From Halorubrum sp. 48-1-W (GTDB lineage Archaea; Halobacteriota; Halobacteria; Halobacteriales; Haloferacaceae), in contig NZ_QMIM01000001.1 of the NCBI RefSeq assembly GCF_003287355.1, positions 62,001 to 126,000 on the forward strand: a stretch of DNA of 64,000 nucleotides. The letters are read 5' to 3'. The notes under the pieces are model-generated. The model was not told the DNA's origin, did not search any database, and worked only from the letters and a program-made list of their open reading frames with translations. How positions within the stretch are numbered: the stretch's first letter is position 1; the number at the start of each line of letters is the position of its first letter. This document shows positions 33,227-42,510 of this stretch, piece after piece. Both the position numbers and the translations under genes were made by a program.

Positions 33227-33957
33227 GCGGCGGAAACGGATCCAAGGACGTCCCGACGCTCTCGGCCACCGGGATCGAGGCGGGATACGACCGCCACCAG
33301 GTCCTCCACGGCATCACCTTCGAGAGCCGCGACGGTGTGACGTGTATCTTCGGCCCGAACGGCTCCGGGAAGTCGACGTTCCTGAAGACGTTGAACGGGA
33401 TCGTCCCGGTGTGGGACGGCACCGTCACGTACGGCGACGTCGACCTCACCGGAGCGAAACCCGAGGAGATCGTCACCCACGGGATCGCGACGCTTCCACA
33501 GGGTGGCGGGATATTCGGGAGCCTCTCCGTTGAAGAGAACCTGGAGGTCGGAGCGTTCACCGTCGACGATGCCGCCGCGATCGGGGACCGCAAGGCGGAG
33601 GTACTCGAGGTGTTCCCGGCGCTCGAGGACAAGCTCGGCCAGAAAGCACGGGACCTCTCCGGAGGTCAACAGATGATGGTGAGCCTCGGTCGGGCGATGA
33701 TGACCGGGGCGGACACGTTCCTGCTCGACGAGCCGTCGGCCGGGCTCGCGCCCCGGCTCGTCGACGACGCGTTCGGGCTGATAGAGCGGCTCGTCGACCG
33801 CGGCGCACAGGTCGTGCTGATCGAACAGAACGTCCGGGCGGCGCTCCGCCTGGCGGACTACGTGTACATCCTCGCGGAGGGGGAGGTACAGTTCAACGGG
33901 CCGCCGGAGGACCTCTCCGAGGAGGACGAGCTGATGGAGCTGTACCTGGGGCTGTAG
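33223..33957 (+). CDS. livF: ABC transporter ATP-binding protein LivF
   Basis: 244 residues. Walker A GPNGSGKS, signature LSGGQQMMVSLGRAMM, Walker B FLLDEPSAGLAP and the LIEQNVRAALRLADYVYIL end are diagnostic of LivF. It is the last gene of the operon, 230 bp before the L7Ae promoter region. Confidence 0.9.
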   Translation: MSGGNGSKDVPTLSATGIEAGYDRHQVLHGITFESRDGVTCIFGPNGSGKSTFLKTLNGIVPVWDGTVTYGDVDLTGAKPEEIVTHGIATLPQGGGIFGSLSVEENLEVGAFTVDDAAAIGDRKAEVLEVFPALEDKLGQKARDLSGGQQMMVSLGRAMMTGADTFLLDEPSAGLAPRLVDDAFGLIERLVDRGAQVVLIEQNVRAALRLADYVYILAEGEVQFNGPPEDLSEEDELMELYLGL

Positions 33958-34187
33958 GTCGGTCCCGTCGACTCGATCGACCACGGTACCTCCACACACA
34001 CGGTACCTCCACACACGTATCGTTCGTCACACCCTCGCACACGCCTCGAGCGCTTTGAAAGCGCTTTTATGCTGTCCAAGAGTATCCGGGTGTACACCCT
34101 CTGTGGGGTCGATGATGTGCCGTTCCGACAGGGATCGACTACGGGACGGACACGCGAGCCCACACGGAGGACATAGGTGAACAACAC
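33958..34187 (+). promoter_or_regulatory. Promoter and long leader of the L7Ae-S28e-L24e-Ndk operon
   Basis: ACGGTACCTCCACACA is repeated twice (about 33983 and 34000). AGCGCTTT-G-AAAGCGCT (about 34049-34065) is a near-perfect palindrome followed by TTTTATGC, a TATA-like element. About 110 nt of leader follow, unusually long here. L7Ae proteins bind kink-turns and autoregulate through leaders in some archaea; the CGATGATGTG at about 34110 resembles a box C/UGAUG half but I could not complete a kink-turn by eye. Confidence 0.45.
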
Positions 34188-34550
34188 ATGCCAGTTTACG
34201 TAGACTACGACACCCCGGCCGACCTCGCCGAGCGAGCGCTCGAGGCGTTCGAGGTCGCCCGAGACACCGGTACGGTAAAGAAGGGAACGAACGAGACGAC
34301 CAAATCCGTCGAGCGCGGCAACGCGAAGCTCGTCCTCGTCGCCGAGGACGTCTCGCCCGAGGAGATCGTGATGCACCTCCCCGAACTCGCCGAGGAGAAG
34401 GGGATCCCGGTCGTCTTCGTCGACACGCAAGACGAGGTCGGCCACGCCGCGGGCCTCGAGGTCGGCTCCGCCGCCGCCGCGGTTGTCGAGGCCGGCGACG
34501 CCGCCGACGACATCGAGGACATCGGCGAGAAGGTCGCGGAGCTCCGATAA
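34188..34550 (+). CDS. rpl7ae: Large-subunit ribosomal protein L7Ae
   Basis: 120 residues. L7Ae binds kink-turns in 23S rRNA, box C/D and H/ACA RNAs and RNase P. Family features are [43 protein letters not shown] and the [35 protein letters not shown] end. It is first in the classic archaeal cluster with S28e, L24e and Ndk. Confidence 0.96.
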   Translation: MPVYVDYDTPADLAERALEAFEVARDTGTVKKGTNETTKSVERGNAKLVLVAEDVSPEEIVMHLPELAEEKGIPVVFVDTQDEVGHAAGLEVGSAAAAVVEAGDAADDIEDIGEKVAELR

Positions 34551-34556
34551 CCACCC

Positions 34557-34781
34557 ATGAGCGCAGAAGAGGGACCCGGCGACTCGACCACCGCCGAGGT
34601 GATCGAGGTCGTCGGCAAGACCGGGATGCACGGCGAGGCCATGCAGGTCAAGTGCCGCATCCAGGAGGGATCGAACCAGGGACGGATCATCACGCGAAAC
34701 GTCCTGGGTCCCGTCCGGCTGGGCGACGTGCTCCAGTTGCGAGAGACCCAGCGTGACGCCGACGCCATCGGAGGACGATAA
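34557..34781 (+). CDS. rps28e: Small-subunit ribosomal protein S28e
   Basis: 74 residues with the OB-fold signature [42 protein letters not shown] and the invariant LRETQRDA end. It binds the 30S head near the decoding area. It begins 6 bp after the L7Ae stop. Confidence 0.96.
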   Translation: MSAEEGPGDSTTAEVIEVVGKTGMHGEAMQVKCRIQEGSNQGRIITRNVLGPVRLGDVLQLRETQRDADAIGGR

Positions 34782-34784
34782 CCC

Positions 34785-34973
34785 ATGGTCGAGACACGCA
34801 CCTGTGATTACACCGGCGAGGAGATCGAGCCCGGCACGGGCACGATGTACGTGAAGACGAACGGACAGGTACTCCACTTCGTCGACTCGAAGGCGGAGAA
34901 GAACTACTTCCTTGGCCGCGAGGCGCGCGACCTCGAGTGGACCGAGGAAGGACGCAGGGAGAGAGGCGAGTAG
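34785..34973 (+). CDS. rpl24e: Large-subunit ribosomal protein L24e
   Basis: 62 residues. The zinc-ribbon start is CDYTGEEIEPGTGTMYV; only one cysteine of the usual CxxC...CxxC set is clear, as in other haloarchaeal L24e. FVDSKAEKNYFLGREARDLEWT is the family core. The stop is directly followed by the Ndk ATG. Confidence 0.93.
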   Translation: MVETRTCDYTGEEIEPGTGTMYVKTNGQVLHFVDSKAEKNYFLGREARDLEWTEEGRRERGE

Positions 34974-35453
34974 ATGAGCCACCACGACGAGCGCACCTTC
35001 GTGATGGTCAAACCCGACGGCGTCCAGCGCGGCCTGATCGGCGAGATCGTCTCCCGCTTCGAGGAGCGCGGCCTGAAGCTCGTCGGCGGCAAGTTCATGC
35101 GGATCGACGAGGAGCTCGCCCACGAGCACTACGGCGAGCACGCGGACAAGCCCTTCTTCGACGGGCTCGTCGAGTTCATCACCTCTGGGCCCGTCTTCGC
35201 GATGGTCTGGGAGGGTGCGGACGCGACCCGTCAGGTCCGCGCGATGGTCGGCGAGACCGACCCCGCCGAGTCCGCCCCGGGCACGATCCGTGGCGACTTC
35301 GGGCTCGACCTCGGCCAGAACGTGATCCACGCGTCGGACCACGAGGACGAGGGCGCGAACGACCGCGAGATCGACCTGTTCTTCGACGAGGACGAACTCG
35401 TCGACTACGACCTCGACGCCGCCGCGTGGGTGTACGAGGACGAGGACCACTGA
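34974..35453 (+). CDS. ndk: Nucleoside diphosphate kinase
   Basis: 159 residues, slightly longer than bacterial enzymes. [35 protein letters not shown] is the N-terminal signature, and the phospho-histidine lies in GQNVIHASD. It equilibrates NDP/NTP pools. No gap separates it from L24e, so it is translated from the ribosomal transcript. Confidence 0.95.
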   Translation: MSHHDERTFVMVKPDGVQRGLIGEIVSRFEERGLKLVGGKFMRIDEELAHEHYGEHADKPFFDGLVEFITSGPVFAMVWEGADATRQVRAMVGETDPAESAPGTIRGDFGLDLGQNVIHASDHEDEGANDREIDLFFDEDELVDYDLDAAAWVYEDEDH

Positions 35454-35691
35454 GGGCGACGACCACCCGGGCCGACGACCTCGGACTTCGGCGTACCTGT
35501 GACGGCCGGTCTCGCCCGGTTCTCACGTCGGATCGACCCGACGACGACCGGCTAGCGGCCGCCTCGTTGACACACCTCGTTTCCGGTGAAATCGGTCCGT
35601 ATTCCGGCTCCTGTCGAGCGATTCCTCGTTTTCCCGCCGATACGAAGGGGCACGAGCGCACGCTCTCCCCCGAGCCGCGAGCGCTCACCGG
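35454..35691. other. Gap after ndk
   Basis: No gene is seen. Sequence is GC-rich with GCGGCCGCC and other short motifs but no TATA element I trust. It leads into the 18-bp tandem array. Confidence 0.4.
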
Positions 35692-35818
35692 AGCGTCTGC
35701 TACGTCGAGAGCGTCTGCCACGTTGGGAGCGTCTGCTACGTCGGGAGTGTCTGCTACGTCGAGAGCGTCTGCTACGTCGGGAGTGTCTGCTACGTCGGGA
35801 GTGTCTGCTACGTCGAGA
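35692..35818. repeat. 18-bp tandem array, seven copies, at the 3' end of a propeller gene
   Basis: The unit (G/A)GCGTCTGCTACGTCG-type, period 18 bp, repeats seven times with small variations (GRGA junctions). The last copy overlaps the final codons and stop of the minus-strand PQQ-propeller gene (TAG at 35808), so the array looks like repeated duplication of that 3' end. Each copy re-creates the TAG-containing end. No function known. Confidence 0.75.
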
Positions 35819-37070
35819 GCGCCCGGATCACGCCGTCCCCGTCCACGACGAGAACCTCGTCGGTTCCGTCGTCGTCCGCGTCGGCGAACCGGGGCCCCGC
35901 GTACACGACCGTCTCCGGGACGCTCCCGCGGACGACGACCTCGCCGTTGCGGGTCAGCCCGAGCACCTCGCCCTCGCGGTTCACCGCCGCCGACTCCGGC
36001 GTGTCGTCGCCGGTCAGCTCTCCGATCCCCGGCGGGTTCACGCGCGTTTGCCCGCCGAACTGCTGTTTCCAGACGACCTCGCCGTCGAGCAGGTTGACGG
36101 CCCAGACGCTTCCGCCACCGCCGACGAGGACCTGTCCGCCGTCGACGTCCCCCACGGCGACGGGTCGATCCTGGAGCCCGACCTCGTAGCGCGAGGAGCC
36201 GTCCGCACCCTCCAGCGCCTCGAGGTTCCCGTTGGACCCGCCGAGCGCGAGAACCGGGCCACGCCGCGTCTCCGCGACGGTCCAGCCGACCGCCGTCACC
36301 TCCGGAGTCGCCGTCCACCGCGTTTCGCCCGACTCGTCGAAGAGGTGGACGGTTCCGGGGTCCCTTCCCGCCGTCAATATCGCGACGCCGCCGGGGACCG
36401 GCTCGTCACGCCCGTCGGGGTCGGGATCGGGCGTGACGACCAACGGCGGGCGCTCTATCCGCCCGTCGACCGACGCTTCGAAGACCGGCTCCCCCTCGCC
36501 GTCGACCGCGAGCACGGTCCCGTCCGTGCCTGCCGTGGCCACGAGGCTCTCGCCGTCGCCGGTCGGGTCGCCGATCGCCGGGGCGGTCCCGCCCGACCCC
36601 TCGAGGTCGACGGCGAACCGCTCCTCGCCGTCGTCGGCGTTCAATACGACGAGCCTCCCCGGCGCGGTCGTCAGCGCGACCACCGGATCGCCAGCGAGCG
36701 TGCCGGTCGCGAGCCGGCTCACGCCGACCGGGTCGCCGCCGTCGTCGGTCTCGGCGTCGCTCCCGGCGTCGTCGGTCTCGCCAGTCGCTCCCGGTATCCG
36801 GGTCGTCCACGCCCGGCCGTCGCCCGGAACCACCGCACGGACGGCCCGGTCGCCGTCCTCGACGGTCGGCTGGACGACCAGCGTCTCGCCGTCGACGTCG
36901 ACGGTCGCAGTCCCGGTACCGTCGTCCCCCGGAGCGGGCTCGGACTCCCAGACGACCGTGGCTTCGGTGTTCGTGTCGTCGAGGCCGACGAACGCGAACA
37001 TGGCGACGCCGACGCCGGTCGCGCCGCCGGCGAAGAGGATCAGGATCGCGAACAGGACTCGACGGTCCAT
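35808..37070 (-). CDS. Membrane-anchored PQQ-type beta-propeller protein
   Basis: 420 residues from MDRRVLFAILILFAGG (MSPPTEPPV upstream is an alternative). One N-terminal transmembrane helix (signal anchor), then eight or so propeller blades with repeated motifs such as GDGESLVATAGTDGTVLAVDGEGE, GVAILTAGR and GGQVLVGGGGSVWAVNLLDGEVVW. An acidic linker (ETDDAGSDAETDDGG) precedes. Such haloarchaeal proteins are of unknown function, possibly a scaffold or outer-surface sensor. The 3' end is duplicated in the 18-bp array. Confidence 0.7.
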   Translation of the reverse strand: MDRRVLFAILILFAGGATGVGVAMFAFVGLDDTNTEATVVWESEPAPGDDGTGTATVDVDGETLVVQPTVEDGDRAVRAVVPGDGRAWTTRIPGATGETDDAGSDAETDDGGDPVGVSRLATGTLAGDPVVALTTAPGRLVVLNADDGEERFAVDLEGSGGTAPAIGDPTGDGESLVATAGTDGTVLAVDGEGEPVFEASVDGRIERPPLVVTPDPDPDGRDEPVPGGVAILTAGRDPGTVHLFDESGETRWTATPEVTAVGWTVAETRRGPVLALGGSNGNLEALEGADGSSRYEVGLQDRPVAVGDVDGGQVLVGGGGSVWAVNLLDGEVVWKQQFGGQTRVNPPGIGELTGDDTPESAAVNREGEVLGLTRNGEVVVRGSVPETVVYAGPRFADADDDGTDEVLVVDGDGVIRALST

Positions 37071-37180
37071 TACCGGCGGTTCGGTCGGCGGAGACATACG
37101 GCTGTCGGATGCGACTCGGGACGGCGGATCCGGGGGTCCCTCGGACCCCGATCCGCCGAACGCGATCCCGCGGGTCGCCG

Positions 37181-39682
37181 TCAGTCGTCCGCGACCGTGG
37201 GCGCGGTCGGTACCGCCCGACGAGCGGGGGGACGCTCGGACGCCGACGTCCATTCCAGACCGTCCTCGTAGTGGAACGCGCGGTGGTCCCAGGTCGGGTC
37301 GACGACCGTCAGGGAGAGCCAGTCGTTGTCGAGGAGTCCGGTCAGTTCTTCGTGGTCGGCAAGCACCTCGCTGACGCGGTCGACCGGCGCGTGGACGACC
37401 GTCGAGAGCCGGAGCGGCTGGTGGTACGGTTCGTCGTCCGTGGCCATCAGCGACTGGAGCGGGAGACCGCTCATCAGGTCGCCGCCGTTGCCCTGGTACA
37501 CGCCGACGTTGCCGACCGGGTTGTGCGTCACCTTCGATCCTCCCCCGTAGACGGCGTTGTCGACCGTCGAGAAGTAGTACTGCGCGTTTATCCACTGGGT
37601 GACGACCATCGGTCCCGCGAGGATCGCCTCGAGCGCGTCGCCGTCGGGGTCGGTCGACCAGTCGTACGAGTGGAGGAACGCGCGTCCGTCGAGATCGAGG
37701 CCGCTCGTCAGGTCACGGGGACCGACGACGAACCCGGCGTTGCCGGCCAGCCCCCACTCCGGGCGCGTCTCGGCCCAGTCGGCGGCGCGACGCTCCGCCT
37801 CCCTGACGCTCGACGCGTCGTCAGTGCCGTCCACGTCAGCGTCCGTCGACACGTCAGCGTCCGTCGGCACGTCAGCGTCCGTCGGCACGTCGGCGTTCGT
37901 CGACCCGAGACGCTCGGCGGTCGCGCGCTCGCGAGCCACGTCGAGGTCCGAACGCAGCCGGTCGAGGTCCGTCGCGTGGCTCTCGGGGACGTGGCCGTCG
38001 TACAGCTCTATCTCGTCGGTCGTGGTGTTGTGCTGGGCAGCGAGGAAGACGGTGTCCTCGGGGACGTCGAACCCGCGGTCACGGAGGCCGGCCCTGACCG
38101 CCTCGTCGTTACAGACGGTCGCGAGGAGGCGCGCGTTCGGACCGCCGGGGTTACCGGCACACGCCCCGCAGTCCAGGCTCGAGGCGTGGGGGTTGTTGGC
38201 CGTCTCGCCGGCGTGACCGGCGAAGACGACGAGCCGCCCGAACGTCTCCCATCCCATCAGCTCGAAGGCGGTCGCGGCGTACTCGACCCGCTCCTCGCGG
38301 GTCAACCCGACCGGGAGGCCGTCGGCGTGATCCTCCCGGTGATCGACGACCTGGTCACAGAACTCGTGGTCGTCGGGGACCGCGTCGCCGGCGCTATCGA
38401 GCAGGTCGCGAACGCGTCCGGGGAGGAGGGTACGGGCCGCGAGCGCCAGCCCGTATCCGCTGCCGGCGCTCTCGACGAAGCCGAACGCAGTCGCGGGGTT
38501 GGTCTTCAGCGTCTCGACGGCCTCGCCCGCGGCCTCGCGGAGGCCCGACCAGCGGTCGTGGCTCGCCCGCCCGTCCTCGTCCACGGGGACCTCCGTGAGG
38601 TGGTGTTTCGGGTCGAGGATCGGCGGACAGGCGTCGACCGACACCCCGGAACCGTAGCCCCGATATTCCATCGGGATCCCGAAGAAGCCGGCGTAGCCGT
38701 GGGTCTCGTAGCCGCCGACCGCCTCGATGTGCCGGCGAACGACCTCCGACCGCGTGTCGATACAGAAGACCAGCTGTGCGTCCGGGCGGTCGGCGGGTTC
38801 ATCCTCAGCCGGCGCACCGTCGAGCGCCTCGCTCTCGGCGGCGACGTGAGCGACGATCTCACGTCGGTAGCTCGCCTCCCACGCCGTCAGAAACGCGTCG
38901 GCGAGTTCGTCGGCCGGTCCGACCGTCGCCCCGTCGCGGTCGGTCGCCGGTGCGAGGTCGACGCCGAAGCCGTCCAGCAACGCGAGCCGCACCGCCAGGT
39001 ATCCCTCGCGCGTGATGGGGTATGCCGACTGCCACGCGCCGTCGTCGGCGACGCGGCGGTTGACGAATCGGGTCCACCCGGGGAGCGCCGCGAACTGCTC
39101 CTCGAGGACGGGCGTCCACTGGCTCTCCGGGTACGGCTCCAGCACGGCTTCGACGACGTCGATCGGCGAGGCCGGCAGGTCGGCGACGATCCCCTCGTCG
39201 GGTATCCGGCCGTCGTACGCTGACACGGACCGGACGGCGCCGTAGAACCCCTCCTCGCGGTTCGGCATCGACCACCGTGCGTGCCCCTCGTCGAGGAACG
39301 CAGCGAGCCACTTCGTCAGCACCCGGTCGACACGCCGTACGGCGGGGTCCGTCCCCTCCGCGTCGGGGCGTGGACGTCCGGTGTCGGCGTCCATGCGCTC
39401 CAACAGGGTCTCCGGGGCTGCCTCGTAGCCGCGTTCGGCCAGTTCGGCTTCGAGTATCTCGGGGTCGATCCGCCCGCGGTCGAGGGCGGTCCGGAACGTT
39501 TCCGGGCTCGGGTAGCCGCGACCGCCAAGGAGGTCCACAGCCTGCCCGACGGCCTCGTCGAAGGGCAGGTGCTCGAAGCCCGCGAGCGGATTGGCCGTCA
39601 CGAACGAGTGGATCGGCCAGAGCGATCCGACGGTCGTCGCCGCCTCCTCGATACGTTCCTCGATGGCGTGTTCAGTACGCAT
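37181..39682 (-). CDS. dabA: Inorganic carbon transporter subunit DabA
   Basis: 833 residues. DabA (formerly DUF2309) is a distant beta-carbonic-anhydrase-like protein that, with DabB, drives vectorial CO2 hydration to bicarbonate. The zinc ligands are visible: C307 and D309 in FCIDTRSE, H490 in GHAGET and C505 in LDCGACAG, with the H-x14-C spacing known from characterised DabA. A variable acidic insert near residues 600-620 (DADVPTDADVSTDADV) is an 18-bp DNA repeat. It overlaps dabB by 11 bp and is translated behind it. Confidence 0.9.
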   Translation of the reverse strand: MRTEHAIEERIEEAATTVGSLWPIHSFVTANPLAGFEHLPFDEAVGQAVDLLGGRGYPSPETFRTALDRGRIDPEILEAELAERGYEAAPETLLERMDADTGRPRPDAEGTDPAVRRVDRVLTKWLAAFLDEGHARWSMPNREEGFYGAVRSVSAYDGRIPDEGIVADLPASPIDVVEAVLEPYPESQWTPVLEEQFAALPGWTRFVNRRVADDGAWQSAYPITREGYLAVRLALLDGFGVDLAPATDRDGATVGPADELADAFLTAWEASYRREIVAHVAAESEALDGAPAEDEPADRPDAQLVFCIDTRSEVVRRHIEAVGGYETHGYAGFFGIPMEYRGYGSGVSVDACPPILDPKHHLTEVPVDEDGRASHDRWSGLREAAGEAVETLKTNPATAFGFVESAGSGYGLALAARTLLPGRVRDLLDSAGDAVPDDHEFCDQVVDHREDHADGLPVGLTREERVEYAATAFELMGWETFGRLVVFAGHAGETANNPHASSLDCGACAGNPGGPNARLLATVCNDEAVRAGLRDRGFDVPEDTVFLAAQHNTTTDEIELYDGHVPESHATDLDRLRSDLDVARERATAERLGSTNADVPTDADVPTDADVSTDADVDGTDDASSVREAERRAADWAETRPEWGLAGNAGFVVGPRDLTSGLDLDGRAFLHSYDWSTDPDGDALEAILAGPMVVTQWINAQYYFSTVDNAVYGGGSKVTHNPVGNVGVYQGNGGDLMSGLPLQSLMATDDEPYHQPLRLSTVVHAPVDRVSEVLADHEELTGLLDNDWLSLTVVDPTWDHRAFHYEDGLEWTSASERPPARRAVPTAPTVADD

Positions 39683-41156
39683 CGTATTCCTCCGTGGCGG
39701 TCAACAGGGTGCTCGACGCGGGCTGGCTCGCGTTCACCAGCACGACGTAGAGGCGCCGGCTACGCTCGTGGAGGCCGAGCTCTATCGCGACGTATACGGT
39801 AACGAAGACGACGGCGACGAGCGCGTGGAGCGGGCTCAGTTCGGCCGGGGCCGAAACGACCGGGATACCGGAGAGCACGGCCGAGATCGCCTCGTAAACG
39901 AGCGCGTAGACGGAGATAGCCGGGAGGAACACGAGCGGGACCGCGGCGTAGCGGGCCGGTGTCGAAAGCGAGGCACGTTCGACGACGCTGTGGGCCGCGT
40001 GGAGCGTTGTGAGCACGACGAACAGCGTGAGCAACAGCCCGCTGTCGACGCTCGTCCCCTTCCCGGTGAGGACTGCGAACAGCGCGCCGCCGGCCAGTCC
40101 GGTCAGGAGGACGACGCCGACGCTGACGACGCCCGTTCCGCGGGGCGCGTTATGTGTCGGACTCGTGTGTTCGATCCGCTCGCCCGCGCTAAGGAAGTGG
40201 TACGCCTTGTAAAACCCGTGGAGGACGAGGTGGGTGATGGCGGCCCCGAAGAAACCGAGACCGGCCTGCATGATCATGAACCCCATCTGCCCGACCGTCG
40301 AACAGCCCAGTTCGCCCTTGACGTTCGACTGGACGGCCTTGAGCAGTTTACCCAGCAGGGCGCTCGTCGCGCCGACGGCGACGATCCCGAGCATGAGGGT
40401 CGCGTCCACGGTCACGACCGGCGCGAACCGGACCAACAGGATGCCGCCCGCGTTGACGAAGCCGGCGTGCATCAGCGCCGACGCCGGCGTCGGCGCGGTC
40501 ATCGAGGAGAGCAACCAGCCGTGGAACGGGACGAGCGCGGACTGGATCATCGCCGCGAGGACGAGCGCGACCGCGGCGACGAGCCACGCCGTCCCGCCGA
40601 GGCCGTCGGCGGCCGCGGCGATCCCGGAGACCGTCGTCTCGCCGGTCGTCCACCACAGGGTCGTCAACGCGGTGGCGAGGAGCGCGCTGCTGGCGAGGAA
40701 GTACGTGCGGGCGACACGCGCCGCGGCTCGTGCCTGTCTCCAGCCGTCGATGGTGCCGATCAGCTCCGCCATCACCAGTCCCATCGCCAGCCACAGGACG
40801 GCGAACAAGGCGAGGTGGTCGGCAGCGGCGAGCCCCATGACGACGACCGTGAACCCGAAGACGGCGAGGAAGAAGCCGGTCTCGTGGCGACTCCCGGCCA
40901 TGTAGCGGCGCGAGTAGCTGTGTACGATGCCGCTGAAGAAGCTAACGACGACCCACAGGAGGACGGTCAGGCCGTCGACACCGACCACGCCGGGGATCTC
41001 CCAGGCGCCGCCGAGTCGAACGTGAGCGACGAGTGCGGCGACGCTCGCGGCGAAAAGCGACCACACGAGCCACGTCAGTGCGAGGGACGCGAACGGCGAT
41101 CCAGCCGTGGCGTCCGGAAGTGCTCCGACCGTCGGTTTCGAGGTGCGTTCTGACAT
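39672..41156 (-). CDS. dabB: Proton-conducting subunit DabB (NuoL/MrpA-like)
   Basis: 494 residues with about thirteen transmembrane helices. The NuoL-type core motif with VNAGGILLVRFAPV, MTAPTPASALMHAGFVNAG (conserved lysine/histidine proton path) and KLLKAVQSNVKGELGCSTVGQMGFMIMQAGLG is plain. In the DAB system this subunit couples cation flow to DabA. TTAAATCC upstream at about 41250 is a possible promoter. Family assignment is firm because of the adjacent DabA. Confidence 0.9.
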   Translation of the reverse strand: MSERTSKPTVGALPDATAGSPFASLALTWLVWSLFAASVAALVAHVRLGGAWEIPGVVGVDGLTVLLWVVVSFFSGIVHSYSRRYMAGSRHETGFFLAVFGFTVVVMGLAAADHLALFAVLWLAMGLVMAELIGTIDGWRQARAAARVARTYFLASSALLATALTTLWWTTGETTVSGIAAAADGLGGTAWLVAAVALVLAAMIQSALVPFHGWLLSSMTAPTPASALMHAGFVNAGGILLVRFAPVVTVDATLMLGIVAVGATSALLGKLLKAVQSNVKGELGCSTVGQMGFMIMQAGLGFFGAAITHLVLHGFYKAYHFLSAGERIEHTSPTHNAPRGTGVVSVGVVLLTGLAGGALFAVLTGKGTSVDSGLLLTLFVVLTTLHAAHSVVERASLSTPARYAAVPLVFLPAISVYALVYEAISAVLSGIPVVSAPAELSPLHALVAVVFVTVYVAIELGLHERSRRLYVVLVNASQPASSTLLTATEEYDAY

Positions 41157-41475
41157 CGATCAGTCCGTCGTGCGACCGTTCCGATCGACGAGGCCCGCTC
41201 GCGATCCGATTTCGGTCGTCTTATCGGTCATAGAGAACAGAACAGGTATTAAATCCATCTATAGTCACAGTTCGTTCGAAAATAGGACATTATAGAACGT
41301 TATGTTTATCGAAGGTCGGGGAGCACCACGAGGACGTGGACGGAGCGGCCGCGTCGGCTCCGGACCGGGATTTCGTCCCTCGTGACGGATCGCAACGAGA
41401 ACCGGATCTGGATTCACGGATCGTGAGACGTGCCCGTTCAGAAAACCGTATCGTGATCGAGTCCCGAGCGTCGGC
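41157..41475. promoter_or_regulatory. Divergent gap dabB / amidohydrolase
   Basis: 319 bp, no gene. Around 41240-41310 the sequence becomes AT-rich (GGTATTAAATCCATCTATAG; TTATAGAACGTTATGTTTATCG), an obvious promoter zone for one or both directions. The palindrome-like GAACGTT and TATAG repeats may bind a regulator. A second weaker signal precedes ATG 41476. Confidence 0.5.
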
Positions 41476-42510
41476 ATGGACGAACTCGAAGGGACGGTCC
41501 TCGCCGGACCGTCGTTCGACCCCGTTCGTGGACGCGTCGTCGTCGAGGACGGACGGATCACGGCCGTCGAGGAGACGAGCACGGACTCGACCGATATCAT
41601 CCTGCCGGCGTTCGTCAACGCGCACACGCACCTGGGGGACTCCGTCGCGAAGGAGGCGGCCGTCGGCCTGTCTCTCGACGAGGCGGTGGCACCGCCGGAC
41701 AGCCTGAAACACCGGCGGCTGGCGGCTGTCGACCGGTCCGACCTCGTGTCGGCGATGCGCCGCACGCTCCGGTTCATGCGCCGAACCGGCACGGTCTCGT
41801 GTCTGGACTTCCGCGAGTTCGGGATCGACGGCGCACGCGCGCTTCGCGAGGCGGCGGAGCCGGTCCTCTTCGAGCCGTTCGTTTTCGGAAGCGGGGACCC
41901 CGCCGTCCTCGACGTCGCCGACGGGTACGGGGCCTCCGGCGCGAACGACGACGACTTCGCCGCGGAGCGCGCCGCCTGCGAGGACCGGGGACTCCCCTTC
42001 GCGATCCACGCCGGCGAACCGGACGCGACCGACATCCACCCGGCGCTCGACCTGGACCCGGACCTGCTCGTCCACATGGTCCACGCCGAGCCCGAGCACC
42101 TCGATCGGGTCGCTGACCGTTCGGTTCCGGTCGCGGTCTGCCCGCGCGCGAACACGGTGCTCGACGTCGGCACCCCGCCGGTACGGGAGCTACTCGACCA
42201 CACGACGGTCGCGCTCGGGACCGACAACGTGATGTTGAACCCGCCGTCGATGTTCCGCGAGATGGCGTACGCGGCGAAACGGTTCGACGTGACCTCCCGG
42301 GAGGTGTTGCGGATGGCCACCGTTGCCGGCGCCGAGATCGCCGGGCTCGACTGTGGAGTCGTCGCTCCGGGCCGGAGAGCTGAGCTCGTCGTCCTCGACG
42401 GGGACTCGGACAACCTTTCGGGCACCGCCGATCCGGTGCGGGCGGTCGTTCGTCGCGCGACGGCACTGGACGTCGAGCGCGTGGTCGGTCAGCCGTCGTC
42501 GGTCGCGTGA
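41476..42510 (+). CDS. Amidohydrolase family metal-dependent hydrolase
   Basis: 344 residues. The metal-binding HxH is in LPAFVNAHTHLGDS, further ligands are H in AIHAGEPD and HMVHAE, and the C-terminal Asp is in LGTDNVML. The flanking N- and C-terminal beta-strands (VVVEDGRITAVEE and GRRAELVVLDGD) form the composite sandwich of TRZ/ATZ-type deaminases. Likely substrate: a deaminated purine or pyrimidine derivative, not determinable here. It ends in a 22-bp overlap with the convergent Lrp gene. Confidence 0.82.
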   Translation: MDELEGTVLAGPSFDPVRGRVVVEDGRITAVEETSTDSTDIILPAFVNAHTHLGDSVAKEAAVGLSLDEAVAPPDSLKHRRLAAVDRSDLVSAMRRTLRFMRRTGTVSCLDFREFGIDGARALREAAEPVLFEPFVFGSGDPAVLDVADGYGASGANDDDFAAERAACEDRGLPFAIHAGEPDATDIHPALDLDPDLLVHMVHAEPEHLDRVADRSVPVAVCPRANTVLDVGTPPVRELLDHTTVALGTDNVMLNPPSMFREMAYAAKRFDVTSREVLRMATVAGAEIAGLDCGVVAPGRRAELVVLDGDSDNLSGTADPVRAVVRRATALDVERVVGQPSSVA

